Of a DNA stretch of 64,000 nt, positions 35,812-47,369 are shown piece after piece. Within the stretch, counting starts at the first letter, position 1, and every line of letters starts with the position of its first letter. Source of the stretch: Zhengitettix transpicula (lineage: Eukaryota; Arthropoda; Insecta; Orthoptera; Tetrigidae); contig CM073595.1 of assembly GCA_037074705.1 (NCBI GenBank), positions 74,262,139-74,326,138 of the forward strand, read 5' to 3'. The notes beneath the pieces were generated by a model. The model saw only the letters and a program-made list of their open reading frames with translations. It was not told where the DNA came from and did not search any database. Made by a program: the position numbers and the translations under genes.

Positions 35812-37237
35812 AAATATAAAGGAACCAGGTGCAACTTAAAGAGACTAACTTGTTCACTGTCTGCCAGTCTCCGGTATTGTAATTGCGGGTACACAATGAC
35901 CTACTTGGTTGGGTGCTACACGGAAAACCACTACGATTACAAGCAGTGAACAGGGAAACTCTGGCGTTGGGGAACCACTGCTGACTTCAGAGAATAAATG
36001 AATCTTAGAAGAAACGTTTCTGGTTCAGAGAAAAACCATCCAGATTGGGAAGCCGAAACACCTACACGGAGAACCTTTGAGGCGCTTATTAAAGTATGTT
36101 CTGGAAAATGACAACACAGAAAGCTTTGAAGCATTTTGGAGCCTCGTGAAATGTGATACACCTTGAAGCGACATGTTCTTATACTGAGATCGGATTTTCT
36201 CCTCCCCGAGAATGAAAAACATTACTCTCAGAAAAATATCCACTGATGTAAACCATTTCAAAAACTAATACCGTCCAACAATAGTAACTGCGCGAATATT
36301 TTGGTTTACATTTTTCGTGATTAAATAAAGTACACAAAGATTATTTTTAATTTAATATTTGAAATTAACATTTTTAAGTACTTAAAATATTTCTTTTCTG
36401 TAAACAGATTATATTAAATTTTTAAAATTAACAAATAACCCAATTTTCATTCTCAATCGTTGATTCATTTTTCTTGGAAGCTTTCAATCTTTAAACCCCG
36501 GATTACAATCTTAGTTGTTTTTTTCGCGTTATTTTTGTTAGGGTTCTCCTTTAATGGCCATACATTTTAATAGCTTTAATAATTAAATTATTTAATTATA
36601 TCTTTTCACTAAATATTTTTTTAACTGTTACAAACCGATTGAAGATCATAATGACTGTATTCTTTGAAGTTCAATTCTGAGAGCTATTGTGTCTAATTAT
36701 TACAGTATATTCGTGTTGGCAGTTAATGTCATATTCGGCGAAATACCTCAGTAAATAAATTAACTTGAGTAAGGCATAGCAGATTGTAAACAAAAAGTCT
36801 CCATATTGGGTGCCACAAAGGCTAAAGTATGAAACATGGTTCATCGTATAAAATAAATGCAAAAATAAAGAAAGACGACAACTCTTCAATAAAAAAATGT
36901 CAATTTTGTGCGCAATGTCGTTAATTTTCAACAGTTCTCACTTGAATTTATTCCCTTAGTCTATACACATTTAAATCAAATATGTGAAATCAAAATGATA
37001 TACACACATATCCAAAATTTTTCAAGCATCCCACTTGAAATAAATCGTCAGTTTTAGCAAATTTAAAATCTGTTAAATTATAATGATTAACAAGTATTAT
37101 GTATTGCTTTACCATCATTCTGTCTCCTCCAGTACGTCTATCAAGATATAATTGGGCAAAATCTTGGTCCTTGGCATATTTATGCCATTTAAGTAATTTA
37201 AAAGTCAAGTTTTTTTAAAAAAAAGAAAATTAGTTCC
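35812..37237. other. Unassigned region
   Basis: Two overlapping minus-strand frames near 35,937-36,261 (74 and 78 codons) have no motif I know. The rest is AT-rich and unassigned. Confidence 0.4.
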
Positions 37238-37609
37238 ACAGATCGTATAATCTTTCGTATTGTTTTTTATCAACATTCGATACATATAATTATACGTTTT
37301 ATTAAAATCAAAATATTTCTGCTTTACGAAAAAAGGAACTATTTCCTTTGTTGTAGAGTATCTCCGCGTAGTGTGCGATGACGTCATGATTTTTTGACGC
37401 GCAGTAATTTAACAGAAAATGATCACATTTTTTCAATTATAATTCTTTCCACCTTTATGCTACAGGCTTCTCACCCCCACAGTACCGTTTCCCGTCGTTT
37501 GAAGAATATGTATAACAACTTTTGTTTCAATCTGCCCACGCTTTTAAATATTTATAGAGATCAACGTAAATACATACATACAAATATACATCATTTTTAT
37601 TATATAGAC
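37238..37609 (+). mobile_element. R1 repeat, copy e (5'-truncated)
   Basis: It carries only the 3' half of R1, from CGTATTGTTTTTTATCAAC to TTTTTATTATATAGAC, and runs without a gap into copy f. Confidence 0.75.
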
Positions 37610-38204
37610 TAGCTGGTTGCCCGGCGTTGCTCGTGTACTTATTTATATAAACTCGAAAAAGTATTTAATTGAATACTTAAATATATTCCTTGAGTACTTC
37701 AGGATATAATTGTCACTCAGTCTTCATGCATTACGAAATATTATATTGATGAAATTGTTAGCTAGACTCACAACTAATACAGCGCGAAAATTAACTTACA
37801 TTTTCCGCAAGGATGGTAAAGTAATTCGTATTCTTCTTTATTATCATTCGATGGAGTATTGCTGTATAAAATTATATTTTTTATTTAAAGAAAATATTTC
37901 TGCTTTATTTCATTCCTGATAAAGGAGAATTTCCTTTGTTCGTTGCGTAGTAACGTCTTTCTCTCGCGTGACGTCATTGTCTCTTGGCGCGCAGTAATTT
38001 AACATTTAATGATAATAGTTTTTAATTATAATTCTTTCCACCTTTATGCTATGGGTTTGTCACCCCCACAGTACCAGTTCTCGATTTTGGCAGAATACGT
38101 ATACCAATTTTTGTTGCATTCTGTCCACGCGATAAAATTTGTATAAAGAACAACGTAAATACATACATACATACAAATATACATCCTTTTTTTATTATAT
38201 AGAT
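37610..38204 (+). mobile_element. R1 repeat, copy f, head-to-tail with copy e
   Basis: It starts TAGCTGGTTGCCCGGCGTTG directly after the TATATAGAC end of copy e. It is nearly identical to copy a at 11.05 kb, including an open frame at 37,710-37,919, so these two are recent copies. Confidence 0.8.
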
Positions 38205-39599
38205 AGATAGTATTAGTATTATTATAAAAATTATTATGTAATAAAATTTTGAAGATATTTAAGATATTAATATTAAAATATAATTAGAAGTTATATAAAT
38301 AAATAAAATATTGAGACTGAAAATTGGATTATTTGTTTATTACAATAATTATGAAATTTAATTTTAAATGAGTGACATGTACAATTCCCACTGATTCAAT
38401 GCAAAGCCCAAATTTTAAATCAGTCGCAAATTTAACACTAAATTGAAAATGTGAAGCAGCTGTGAAGGAAATACTATTACATTCGATTGATATATTACTT
38501 ACAATAACTTCTAGGAAGGTCTTTGCAGGGCTAAGACTTAAAGATGGCAATATAGATAGAGCAGTTGGGGTGACTTGAGCACAAAAGGATGAGTAAACAG
38601 ACGGAAAGAACATATTGAAATCTGTACCAAAGGGATCGTCCCCCCTGTGCTTCCGAATATGAAGGACGAAATGTTGACATAAAAGAAATGGTAGATTGAT
38701 TACTTCATTCCGAAAGATGTCGCCCCAAAGGAAGTGGTGTGTGAGATGCAATCGTAATTTGACGAAATGAACGTAGAAAGGTGAGTCAACATGTTATCCA
38801 TAATGGGAAAAATGCAATCCAAAGAAAGTACAGAAATAACACAAGCTGGAATGAAAGTTCGTGACGCAAACAGGAAATCCTCTAAGTAGGAATTTTTAAG
38901 GGAGCAGTTTGTCGTCGATTGCAGCAGTTAAACGCAAAGCAGGATGACCAACCACCGGGTCCCCGCACATTGACTCGGAGTAGCGTCATCGTCGTTTTTC
39001 TTTGTACGAGTACATTCGGTTTGGAAGTCACTCGCCGCGACAGAACTGGTTTTAGCAGTCTTGCGTTTCAGAAACTTTCTACACACGCAATCGATTCTTT
39101 TCGAATAAAACTTGCGAAATATTAGAACCTGTGTATTCGAGAGCATGGGATTTTTTTTCTCGAACCATTGGTGTCTTATTTTCGTAGAAATTTTCATGTT
39201 CATTGCTGTCAGAGACAAATACTGACCCCCCCCCCCCCATTTGGCTAATATAAAACGTAAATATAGTACGTTACTGGCCGGGAAATTTTTTTTGTCATTA
39301 ATCAGTATGAACTGTAAATTATATGACATTCTCCAATTAATGGCCATACAAGTCAGAAAAAATAAGTTTAATGAATACAAATATTTAAACAAAATAATAT
39401 TATTGTATAGCCGAAGTTTCGTCCTAAAATTAGTAAGTCTTAAGGTAATGTAATATAAATAGGTGAAGTCTAACACAAATATTTAATTATTTATAATTTA
39501 AATTTGATGTTCATTTTTTATATTTTATTACAAGATGAACGCTGCAGTACAAAAAATGAATATAGGTGGTAAAATATATTTTTTTCTATGGATTTATTT
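38205..39599. other. Unassigned region with an orphan open frame
   Basis: A 140-codon minus-strand frame (38,329-38,751) is the longest unexplained frame outside repeats. Its translation is rich in Ser, Phe, Ile and Leu and shows no domain I know. A C-homopolymer lies at about 39,227-39,238. Confidence 0.35.
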
Positions 39600-39742
39600 A
39601 CAATCGCATCCACAGCTCAGATTATTAGCGACTCAATAAGGGAACTCATTTTTCCTTGTCGGTGACCTGATCTGACCTCGCCGGGATTCGAACTCGGGAG
39701 CTCCGTGACGCGAGGCAACTACACCAAAGGAGGTCGGCTTAA
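39600..39742 (-). mobile_element. tRNA-derived SINE
   Basis: The minus strand has GCCGACCTCCTTTGGTGTAG (A-box) and CCCGAGTTCGAATCCCGGCG (B-box with a near-perfect GTTCGAATCC). It is followed by GAGGTCAGATCAGGTCACCG and a tail with GTCGCTAATAATC. It shares head and tail blocks with the SINE at 30.3 kb. The region between A-box and B-box is shortened. Confidence 0.75.
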
Positions 39743-40599
39743 AAAGATTTGCCTACAGTAAAGGAGTGAATTCTGCTGTTTATAACCATTTTGAGGAGCT
39801 TGATGATTCTGACTTGAAACAGTGTATGGAAACTGTTTAATTTCGATGGGGAATGAACTATTAAAACGAGGAAAATTCAATTTTTGGATTTCCTAATCAG
39901 ACAAAAATCTCAGAGAGCGTCTTTTATGCTTCTGTTTGAAATGAAATTCAAGCGGTACATCTGTGGTTTCTCAATGCAACGAATCTAGAGAAAAATGGGA
40001 GTTTCTTGAAAATATTCGATGCAATGAATCGATTACCCTGGGTGGCAGACAACTCGTCAATTAATTGTGCCAGTGCATCCTTGAGAAACCTTTACTGAAG
40101 TCATCAAAGAGAAAGTGTCAAGTCCATCTTTTTAACAAAGGTGTTAGCAAGTGCTCGCATCCTTCAGTCCAGAGAGATAGATTATTACACTCGTTGGGAA
40201 ATATTCCCTGTTTATGTTCTCCTGATACGTGGAAATGACGATTGTGAATGACATAATAGACGCCGTGAGAGCTGCTTTAGATAAAGTATTTCCATCGTTG
40301 CCTCGTTAAATTAGTGTGGGAGGAAGTGCGATAGTGCGGCGGAGTTGGCGATAACGGCCCGTAACCGAAACAAATTAATTGATTTCAAAGCAACGTTCAC
40401 GCGACAACGCGTCACGCACGGTCCGCTTACTCTTTACATCAATTGGTAAACCATCAAAGAAGATTCCTCGTAATAGTTAAACAAATCGCTTCCGAACAGG
40501 TGCTTTCGAGGGATTAAATTAATGAATGTCCAGAATTATCATCACCTCACACTATAATAAGCATACAGAAATTTGACCTTGATTACGGACTATAACATT
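39743..40599. other. Unassigned spacer
   Basis: Nothing recognised. Confidence 0.4.
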
Positions 40600-40695
40600 A
40601 ATCATTTAAATTTGTGTTACGCACTGGATGAAGACAAACTGCAGTTTGACGAAGACCCACCGACAGGTCGAGACGTAACACAACTTTAAATTATT
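40600..40695 (+). ncRNA. Hairpin with hammerhead-like core (site 8)
   Basis: Outer arms of about 21 bp pair with two mismatches: ATTTAAATTTGTGTTAC at 40,604-40,620 and GTAACACAACTTTAAAT at 40,675-40,691. Inside, TTGACGA, GACC/GGTC with an 8-base loop, GAGAC and GTA follow in the order expected of a hammerhead. GAGAC breaks the invariant GAAA and the first C of CUGA is T. It is therefore either a decayed ribozyme or a look-alike hairpin. Confidence 0.35.
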
Positions 40696-40700
40696 AACAT

Positions 40701-41790
40701 ACTAGTTGGGTGCTCGGCGTCGCCCGGATATTCATTTACATGAGCCCGAAAAATTATTTAATTCTACATTAATCTATTAGTCAAGAAATGATTTAACCCG
40801 TTGAGAGAGTCAAAAATATTCGACGCAAATATCAGCCGTTTCAGCATGTTTGGAAAGTGCCTTACCCCCACAGTGTTTTCTCCCGGTTCGAAAGGAACAT
40901 TTGTACAAAATTTGGTCGAAATATCTCCACGCGTGGTTGCATAAAGTATACAAATCCAAAAACACGCACACGCAGTTTTTATTTATCAGAAGATTAGTCC
41001 GTAATCGAAGTCAATTAATTATCTTAAAATTTAACATCAGACGTTAAAAATATAATAATATCGTTAAAATAAGATTTTTTTAAAAAAAGAAAACTGCGTT
41101 TCACTTAATAAAATAGACGGTCAAATTTATTTTCTCCTGTTTATGGAACGTTTCGACAGATTTATGATATATATTACAAATAGTTATCATACAGTATACA
41201 TCTTGTAATTGCCCAATTACGACGAAATGTTAAAATAAATTTACAGTAACCAACCAAAATTTCTCATTTTCTGAACTTGAACACATATACGATGTTCTTA
41301 AAACATATTCGACGTAAATATCGGCCGTTTTAGCAAGGTTTGAAAACTGCCTTACCCCCTCAGTGTTTTTTTCCGGATCGCAAGGAACATGTGTACAAAA
41401 ATTTGGTCGAAATATCTCCACGCGTGGTTGCGTTAAGTATACATATACAAACACACGCACACGAAATTTGATTTATTAGAAGATTATTCCGTAATCGAAG
41501 TCAATTATCTAAAAATTTAACATCAGACGTTAAAAATATAATATTATCGATAAAATAAGATTTTTTAAAAAGAAAAATGCGTTTCACTTAATAAAATTGA
41601 CGGTCAAATTTATTTTTCTCCTGTTTATGGAACGTTTCGACAGATTTATGATGAATATTACAAATAGTTATCATACAGTATACATCCCCTAATTGCCCAA
41701 TTAGGACGAAATTTTAAAATATATTTACAGTAACTAACTAAAATTTATCATTTTCTGAACTTGAACAAATATACCATATTCTTCAATTAA
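40701..41790 (+). repeat. Divergent R1 copy with a 489-bp tandem duplication
   Basis: The head ACTAGTTGGGTGCTCGGCGT marks an R1 relative. From about 40,815 the sequence repeats with a 489-bp offset. ATCAGCCGTTTCAGC (40,831) and ATCGGCCGTTTTAGC (41,320), AACATCAGACGTTAAAAATA, and GTTTATGGAACGTTTCGACA all occur twice in order. Copies differ by scattered substitutions and small indels. Confidence 0.85.
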
Positions 41791-41810
41791 CAATTTCGTG
41801 AAAAAGATAC

Positions 41811-42003
41811 TTTTATTTTCCAAAATTAGCTCAATTTAGCTTTCCGTAATCATCTTGTAGGATCAAGTTTGAGTATATTTCAAGCTTTATAAAATATATT
41901 AATTTTTTTACTGTCCCTGTCTATAATTTTATTTTATTAATATTTTTTCCCAATAAATTAGAGTCGTAGTGTTCATTACATCACAATCATTCTGATCTCT
42001 TTG
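41811..42003 (+). repeat. Dispersed direct repeat, copy 1
   Basis: From TTTTATTTTCCAAAATTAGC to GTGTTCATTACATCACA, this segment matches 43,509-43,720 in the same order and strand with moderate divergence. The element class is unknown. Confidence 0.75.
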
Positions 42004-43019
42004 GCCTGTATTCCTTAATTGTCCTTTTCAGTTTCATTCTGCAAAACAAAGTTACTAAGTTGGATTCAGAGAAATCTCAGCTCTTGGTTGCGATTTGCTA
42101 CAGGGCTGAGGGCTGTTTTCGCTTACCCTTGATGTCTACTTGGTATCTACATGTATTTATTTGTCTCGTTCGTTTACATCTTCTTCTCCTTGGGTTTTCG
42201 TAGCGGATGTTGCTGATTACTAAATTGTGCCTCTCACAAAATTCAATTAATCGATCTCGTCTCTAATTGCGCTCTTCTAGCACATAATTACTAGTGGCTT
42301 TTCCTTCGTTCCTTTGCTTGCTCTGGCGGAAAAGTCTCCCTTTTCTTACACATTTTTTCCTTTTCCCTTTGCTCGGTTCAGCCGGTTTATGCATTTAGCG
42401 TAATGAGCAGTGCTCTACTTTTCTACTTTCTTGAAATATTATATTTAATTAAATGAAATTATATAATGTGACACAGAATGAAAACGATTACGTTTTTACA
42501 AAACTTGGAATAAAAGGAAAGCAATATTCAAATTTTATCCGAAGAAAAAAAACTAGTCAATGAAATTGTGTTTCGTTCTCCTCCGATCGACAAATAATCA
42601 ATTAAATATAAACGACTCCGTCAGTCAAATAATGTTCCATTGATCTCCAAGCGATAATTAAGTTAATCAAGAGATATCTATGGCCGAAACTGAATACAAA
42701 TAAAATTTAGTACTTTCTCCTTTTTAAATAATTACATTACTATTCCTTATTTATCCTTATTATGCCTTGGAAATTGGTAACTGCACTTGACGTAACGGCG
42801 TGATTGTGACCTTTTTTCTTCTTAAAAGAACTAACATATTTAACTGCTATTCGTTTACGGATTCATAGAATATTATTACTTTCTTAAGCGCAAAATCGAT
42901 AACGACGTACAGAACGTTAACCGTTATCAGGCCGCAAGGATTTTTACTATAGATCCTTGCGTATAAAGAAACTCAACAGGTTTCATTGTGAGATTTTGCA
43001 ATGTGTAACCCAGCCTGTG
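42004..43019. other. Unassigned AT-rich region
   Basis: Nothing recognised. Confidence 0.4.
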
Positions 43020-43450
43020 GCGTGACAGACCTCTCACACCCGTGACGAAGATTTGCTTCTCACAGTCTCTCCTCTAAAACGCAGAAACGGTGTTACGTTG
43101 ATCCCCTAAAAATAAGTCCATTGCCCAGTCCCAACATTTCAACGTCCATCGTGACAATATTTATTTCTGTGATAGGACATCAGTATCTCGTTTGGTCCCG
43201 CAGGGGTTGATTCCAGGTCCTCTTTATCTTTTACTTTGCACATAAATTACCTTCGAGATTGCGTCAAGTGTGACGTTGATCCCCTAAAAATAAGTCCATT
43301 GCCCAGTCCCAACATTTCAACGTCCATCGTGACAATATTTATTTCTGTGATAGGACATCAGTATCTCGTTTGGTCCCGCAGGGGTTGATTCCAGGTCCTC
43401 TTTATCTTTTACTTTGCACATAAATTACCTTCGAGATTGCGTCAAGTGTG
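43020..43450 (+). pseudogene. LINE reverse transcriptase fragment
   Basis: The plus strand reads SVSRLVPQGLIPGPLYLL, the conserved reverse transcriptase block whose family pattern is G-V-P-Q-G-S-x-L-G-P-L-L-F. A frameshift later FAHKLP stands where 'Y-I-N-D-L-P' is expected. No upstream or downstream catalytic block (FADD) is visible. The fragment is present twice because of the tandem duplication annotated separately. Confidence 0.65.
43095..43450. repeat. Identical 178-bp tandem duplication
   Basis: The segment 43,095-43,272 is repeated as 43,273-43,450 with no difference that I can see by eye. It begins ACGTTGATCCCCTAAAAATA and ends GATTGCGTCAAGTGTG. Identity in an otherwise decayed fragment means a recent duplication or an assembly artefact. 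Confidence 0.95.
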
Positions 43451-43508
43451 AAATAAGTAATTTTCCATTAATTCAATGAAAACCCCAAGTTTAAATCAGT
43501 CTCAAATT

Positions 43509-43720
43509 AAAAACTTTTATTTTCCAAAATAAGCTCAATTTAGCTTTCCGCTGTAAGCCATAATCATCTTCTATAATCCAATTTGAGTAAGTTTCAAGGT
43601 TAATAAACTATATTAATTTTTGTTAATTGTCCATTTCTATAATTATATTTTATTAATATTTTTGCCTGATAAATTCGAGTCGTAGTGTTCATTACACTAC
43701 ATTCATTCTGATCTTTGGAA
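43509..43720 (+). repeat. Dispersed direct repeat, copy 2
   Basis: It matches 41,811-42,003 from TTTTATTTTCCAAAATAAGC to GTGTTCATTACACTACA, with a ~10-bp insertion (CTGTAAGCCA). Confidence 0.75.
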
Positions 43721-44049
43721 AACAATTCTTCGCTTCGGAATAATTATCAGATGTCCCTAATACAAATAAAATTTAGAAATATCTGCGATTTGAACCATCA
43801 GAGCGTATTCTACTGTTTTCCAATGTTCCTAGATGTACATGTTGTTTTATTAATGTATTTTTCCTATTTATGTACGTACATTTTTAAACAAATTATGACT
43901 TTATATCCCTATCACAGAACTTAAAGGAGCTAATAAATCTATCTCTCTATTCAGGCTATATAAAGTTCAAAGAAATTCCACCCCATTTGTATTCACATGC
44001 AGTTAATGTCACAAATAACCGAGTTGGCAAATTATATATATATATATAT
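43721..44049. other. Spacer ending in a TA tract
   Basis: Unassigned DNA; the last 15 bases are a TA repeat that borders LTR-3. Confidence 0.5.
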
Positions 44050-45228
44050 TGTAATACCAATTAAACAGGCTATTAATTGTTTTTAATATAATTTAATTGT
44101 TGGCGGTACGGCTGCTTAAAGACAACAATCGCAGCGGGTCTTTCTTTGATAACAATGGGAGACTGGAGACCGCGAGCCTAGAGAACTCGGTCTACGGCGA
44201 GAAGCGAAACGGAAAAGTCAGCGGCAAGACGCGAAAGGAAAAAGTCTACGTCGAGAACTGGGACATAGCAGGTCGGTCCACATAGAGAAATAAAAACAGT
44301 AGAAGTTTGCGGATCCAGAATTATGAATAGGGCTATCTAGGAAGTCCAACAGAGAGATAATAGTTTACATAAAACGCAAGTAAACAGTTTTGACGGAGAG
44401 ACTTATAAAATCGCAGTTTGGAAGCAGAAGTTTTGCTTCACAAACTGAACAAATTTTGGGACAGAGAGACTTTGAGGAGACCTACGTCCGGCAACTGGCT
44501 GACAGTCGGATAATTCAGGTTCCAGTATAGCAGAGGTCCAGAGCAAATACCGTATGTTCAAAATTTAATGAGTAGAATCAGTGTATAACGGCCTGTTTAG
44601 TGGGTGTTGACTTCAAGCTGCAAGAGTTCTAACTGGTACCAGAAGCACTGTCGTGAGTACAAAACAATTATTAATGACTGTAAACGATAATTAAAGGGTA
44701 TAGTCAGATTTCGTTCGCGTTTTTCTTTTCATTCGTTTTCTTTTACTTTTGTATTTAATATTGTATTCCGTTAACTTCAATGAGTTTGGATTGTTAATAT
44801 TTTAGTTCATTGTATTCGTTCTTCCTATCAAACCCAGTGGTGACCCTGAGATAATGAGAAATTCAACGTAATTTATTGTAAAATTATAAAGCTATATTTT
44901 CATACAACGCCACAATTTAATAAAATAAAATTTGAAATATTTGTTTGTTAAATTGACGGAATACGGCGTGCAAAGCAGGGATTATAAGGTGTATTTATCA
45001 ACAATAAATTTTTAAATACATAATAAATTTGTTAATTAGTCGTATTAATTAACACTACCTTTTTAATCATTACATAAACGGCTTCCACAACGAGGGGCAA
45101 ATTAATTCATTCATTCTTCTTTTTAATCATTACATAAATGGCGTCTTCAACGTGTGGCTAACTATCATTCAAAAATTAATTAATTTTTGTTTAAGAATTT
45201 CATTTAAATCTCATTTTTAATCATTACA
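44050..45228 (+). mobile_element. Solo LTR, family A (LTR-3)
   Basis: It begins TGTAATACCAATTAAACAGG and ends ATTACA, so the termini are the TG...CA of LTRs and form a short TGTAAT/ATTACA inverted repeat. TA repeats lie on both sides. A TATA box (TATAAAA near 44,404) and the block GACCCTGAGATA mark the U3/R/U5 layout. Before the end there are two extra ATTACA motifs (45,069 and 45,129). Each is followed by a degenerate tRNA-Lys primer-site string (GGCTTCCACAACGAGGGGC; GGCGTCTTCAACGTGTGGC). No coding sequence. Confidence 0.85.
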
Positions 45229-45230
45229 AT

Positions 45231-46373
45231 ATATATTTAATAATAATTAAAGGCAATTAGAGAATTAATAATTAAACAATTGAAATAAATTGTTATCGGC
45301 GAGAACACAGACACAACAATGGGTAAGAACATGTACAGGCAGGCCTTTGTCGTTTCCGAGCTATGGGGTTTGCACAGGCAGTCGTACGCAGAATTTCGTC
45401 AAGTACAGTTGGACATAGAATTTCATCAAGTAAAGGCAATCAGAAAATTTCGTCGAGTAGAGTTGGTCACTAAAATTTTAACAGAGAGAGTTACGCGGAG
45501 GAGAATGATGAGAGAGTGATTCAGGAGGCTGATAATCAATTGGTCAGCAGGTATCGGTAGAACTTTGGAGAAGGAGTGGACAACATTCTGATTTGCCCGT
45601 AATCAGAACCAGAGCTACTATCTTGACTGGAGAGAGAGAGAGAGTCTTAAAGCAAAGGTCTGCTGTATTTTACGGAACAATTGTGTCTGGTGGACGATAC
45701 AAAAGCTATGTAAAGTGACTTAAAACAAATTAAATTCACTGAAACGATGGCCTGTTACGTGTAAATAGTGTAAAGTGTATCAAAGAGTCCAAACAAATGC
45801 CTGGTACCGGTACAAACTGTACGTAGAGAGAGAAACGTTATAAAATTTATTGGTATGTAAACGTTAAATAAGGATAGATCGTCAGATTTCGGATTCAATG
45901 TCATTTATGTTCTTTTAATTCTAATCAAGTTTTGAAAGTTGTAAATTTTGTTTGTTAATTTTTGATAGTAGGAAAAGATATTGTTCTTTGTTTAAAAGGC
46001 CCAATTAAAGACCCTGAGACAAGAGTAAAGGAGTTTGTACAATAGTAAAAAAACATTAATGTAAAATAATCACAACAAGAAAATTTGTTACTACTAATTT
46101 AAATAAATTGTTTCTGAGATTTAAACCCTATAATCATTTTAATATTCTTTCATTTAAATATAATAATAAATTCATTCGCTAATTAATCATAATAACTTAA
46201 TTTAATTTTGTTTATTACAAATTTGGCGTCCTCAACGTGGGCTAATTAATTATAAATTTTGATTATTACATAATTGGCGTCCTCAACGTGGGGCAAATTA
46301 ATTTTATTTTGTGTATTACATAAATGGCGTCTTCAACGTGGGCCGATTCAATTAAATAAATTTGCTTATTACA
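45231..46373 (+). mobile_element. Solo LTR, family B (LTR-4)
   Basis: It lies directly after LTR-3 with only a few TA bases between. It matches LTR-1 over its right two thirds (ATGCCTGGTACC, TATAAAA near 45,839, GACCCTGAGACAAGAGTA). The last 160 bp contain three modules of about 51 bp. Each starts ATTACA (46,214; 46,265; 46,315), is followed by a TTGGCGTCCTCAACGTGGGG-like string, and the final ATTACA is at 46,368-46,373 before TA repeats. The start is approximate because the TG end is mutated. A GA repeat lies near 45,632. Confidence 0.8.
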
Positions 46374-47365
46374 ATATATATATATAATTATTTTATATTG
46401 TATCATCGTTGTAATATATATTATTGCCGGAAATTCACATAAATAAAGTAATGTGACGCATCGCCGTTTACGGACACGTCACAATGTATACTATACCTAC
46501 AAATAAAATATATTAATTTTGCACAGAAATTATGTATCAAAAGTCCGTAATGCCTTCCCTAGAATTTGTACTACAGGTAATAATTTGGAACTCGTTCGTG
46601 GGCCTGATTTAGCCACTTTTCTGGCCGTAAAGAAAAATCGTTATCCCACAGTAAAAGAAGGAGAATGAATTTGCATCCGTAAACTAGTTGAGAATTCCTT
46701 CGGCTACCATAAATGTTACGAATAAGAAATTTGAGAGTCCTGCTCGAATTCAGCCAAAGGAATACTACAAATTTCAATATTTAAACACTGCGATGGGACT
46801 TAAAGTGTCGAAATAGAATTCTAAGCTTAACTCGCCAAAAGTTTAAGTGTGTAACAATTACGTTGCATGAAACTTCAGTGCCAACGTTACGAATGTAGCA
46901 GCCTCTATTTATAGCTGCCGTATTCAGTTGAAAACCAATTTAAATTACTCGTGAAGGAGATTAAAGCAATTACGAAATGAAAAGGTAAATGTATGGAGAG
47001 GGGTTGCTTGAATTTCAGTTTGAGTTAGAATTTGCTTACTTTCGTGTTGGTCGGCATCGCCCTACATCTGATATTTATTTATTAATATTATATTACAGTT
47101 ATTACGTACAATTCGACGCGATGCTGTTGTGGCAAGTCGCAAAAAGCGGGAAACAGATTTGTTTTAAATATTTGCCGGCCATTATGACTATAGTTCGTGC
47201 CATCTGCAAAATAGTTGTTACTATATTCGGATAGCAGCTGTGCGTAATCGTCGTTGACGAGATATTAACTATGTGAGGAATTAATGCAATAACCCTCAGA
47301 CGAAATACATACACTTTTACCGCAGTGTGTTCAATCTGTACTGTGAGTGTGCAGTCCACCACGTA
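46374..47365. other. Unassigned region
   Basis: A short open frame at 46,571-46,777 (-) has no known domain. Otherwise AT-rich and unassigned. Confidence 0.4.
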
Positions 47366-47369
47366 ACAA

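Noticed and set aside
38329..38751. A 140-codon minus-strand open frame
   Set aside because: No known domain, composition driven by base content, no partner exon or conserved neighbour. Kept only as an unexplained frame.
44050..46373. LTR-3 and LTR-4 as the two LTRs of one complete retroelement
   Set aside because: They lie directly next to each other with no internal region and belong to different families (A and B).
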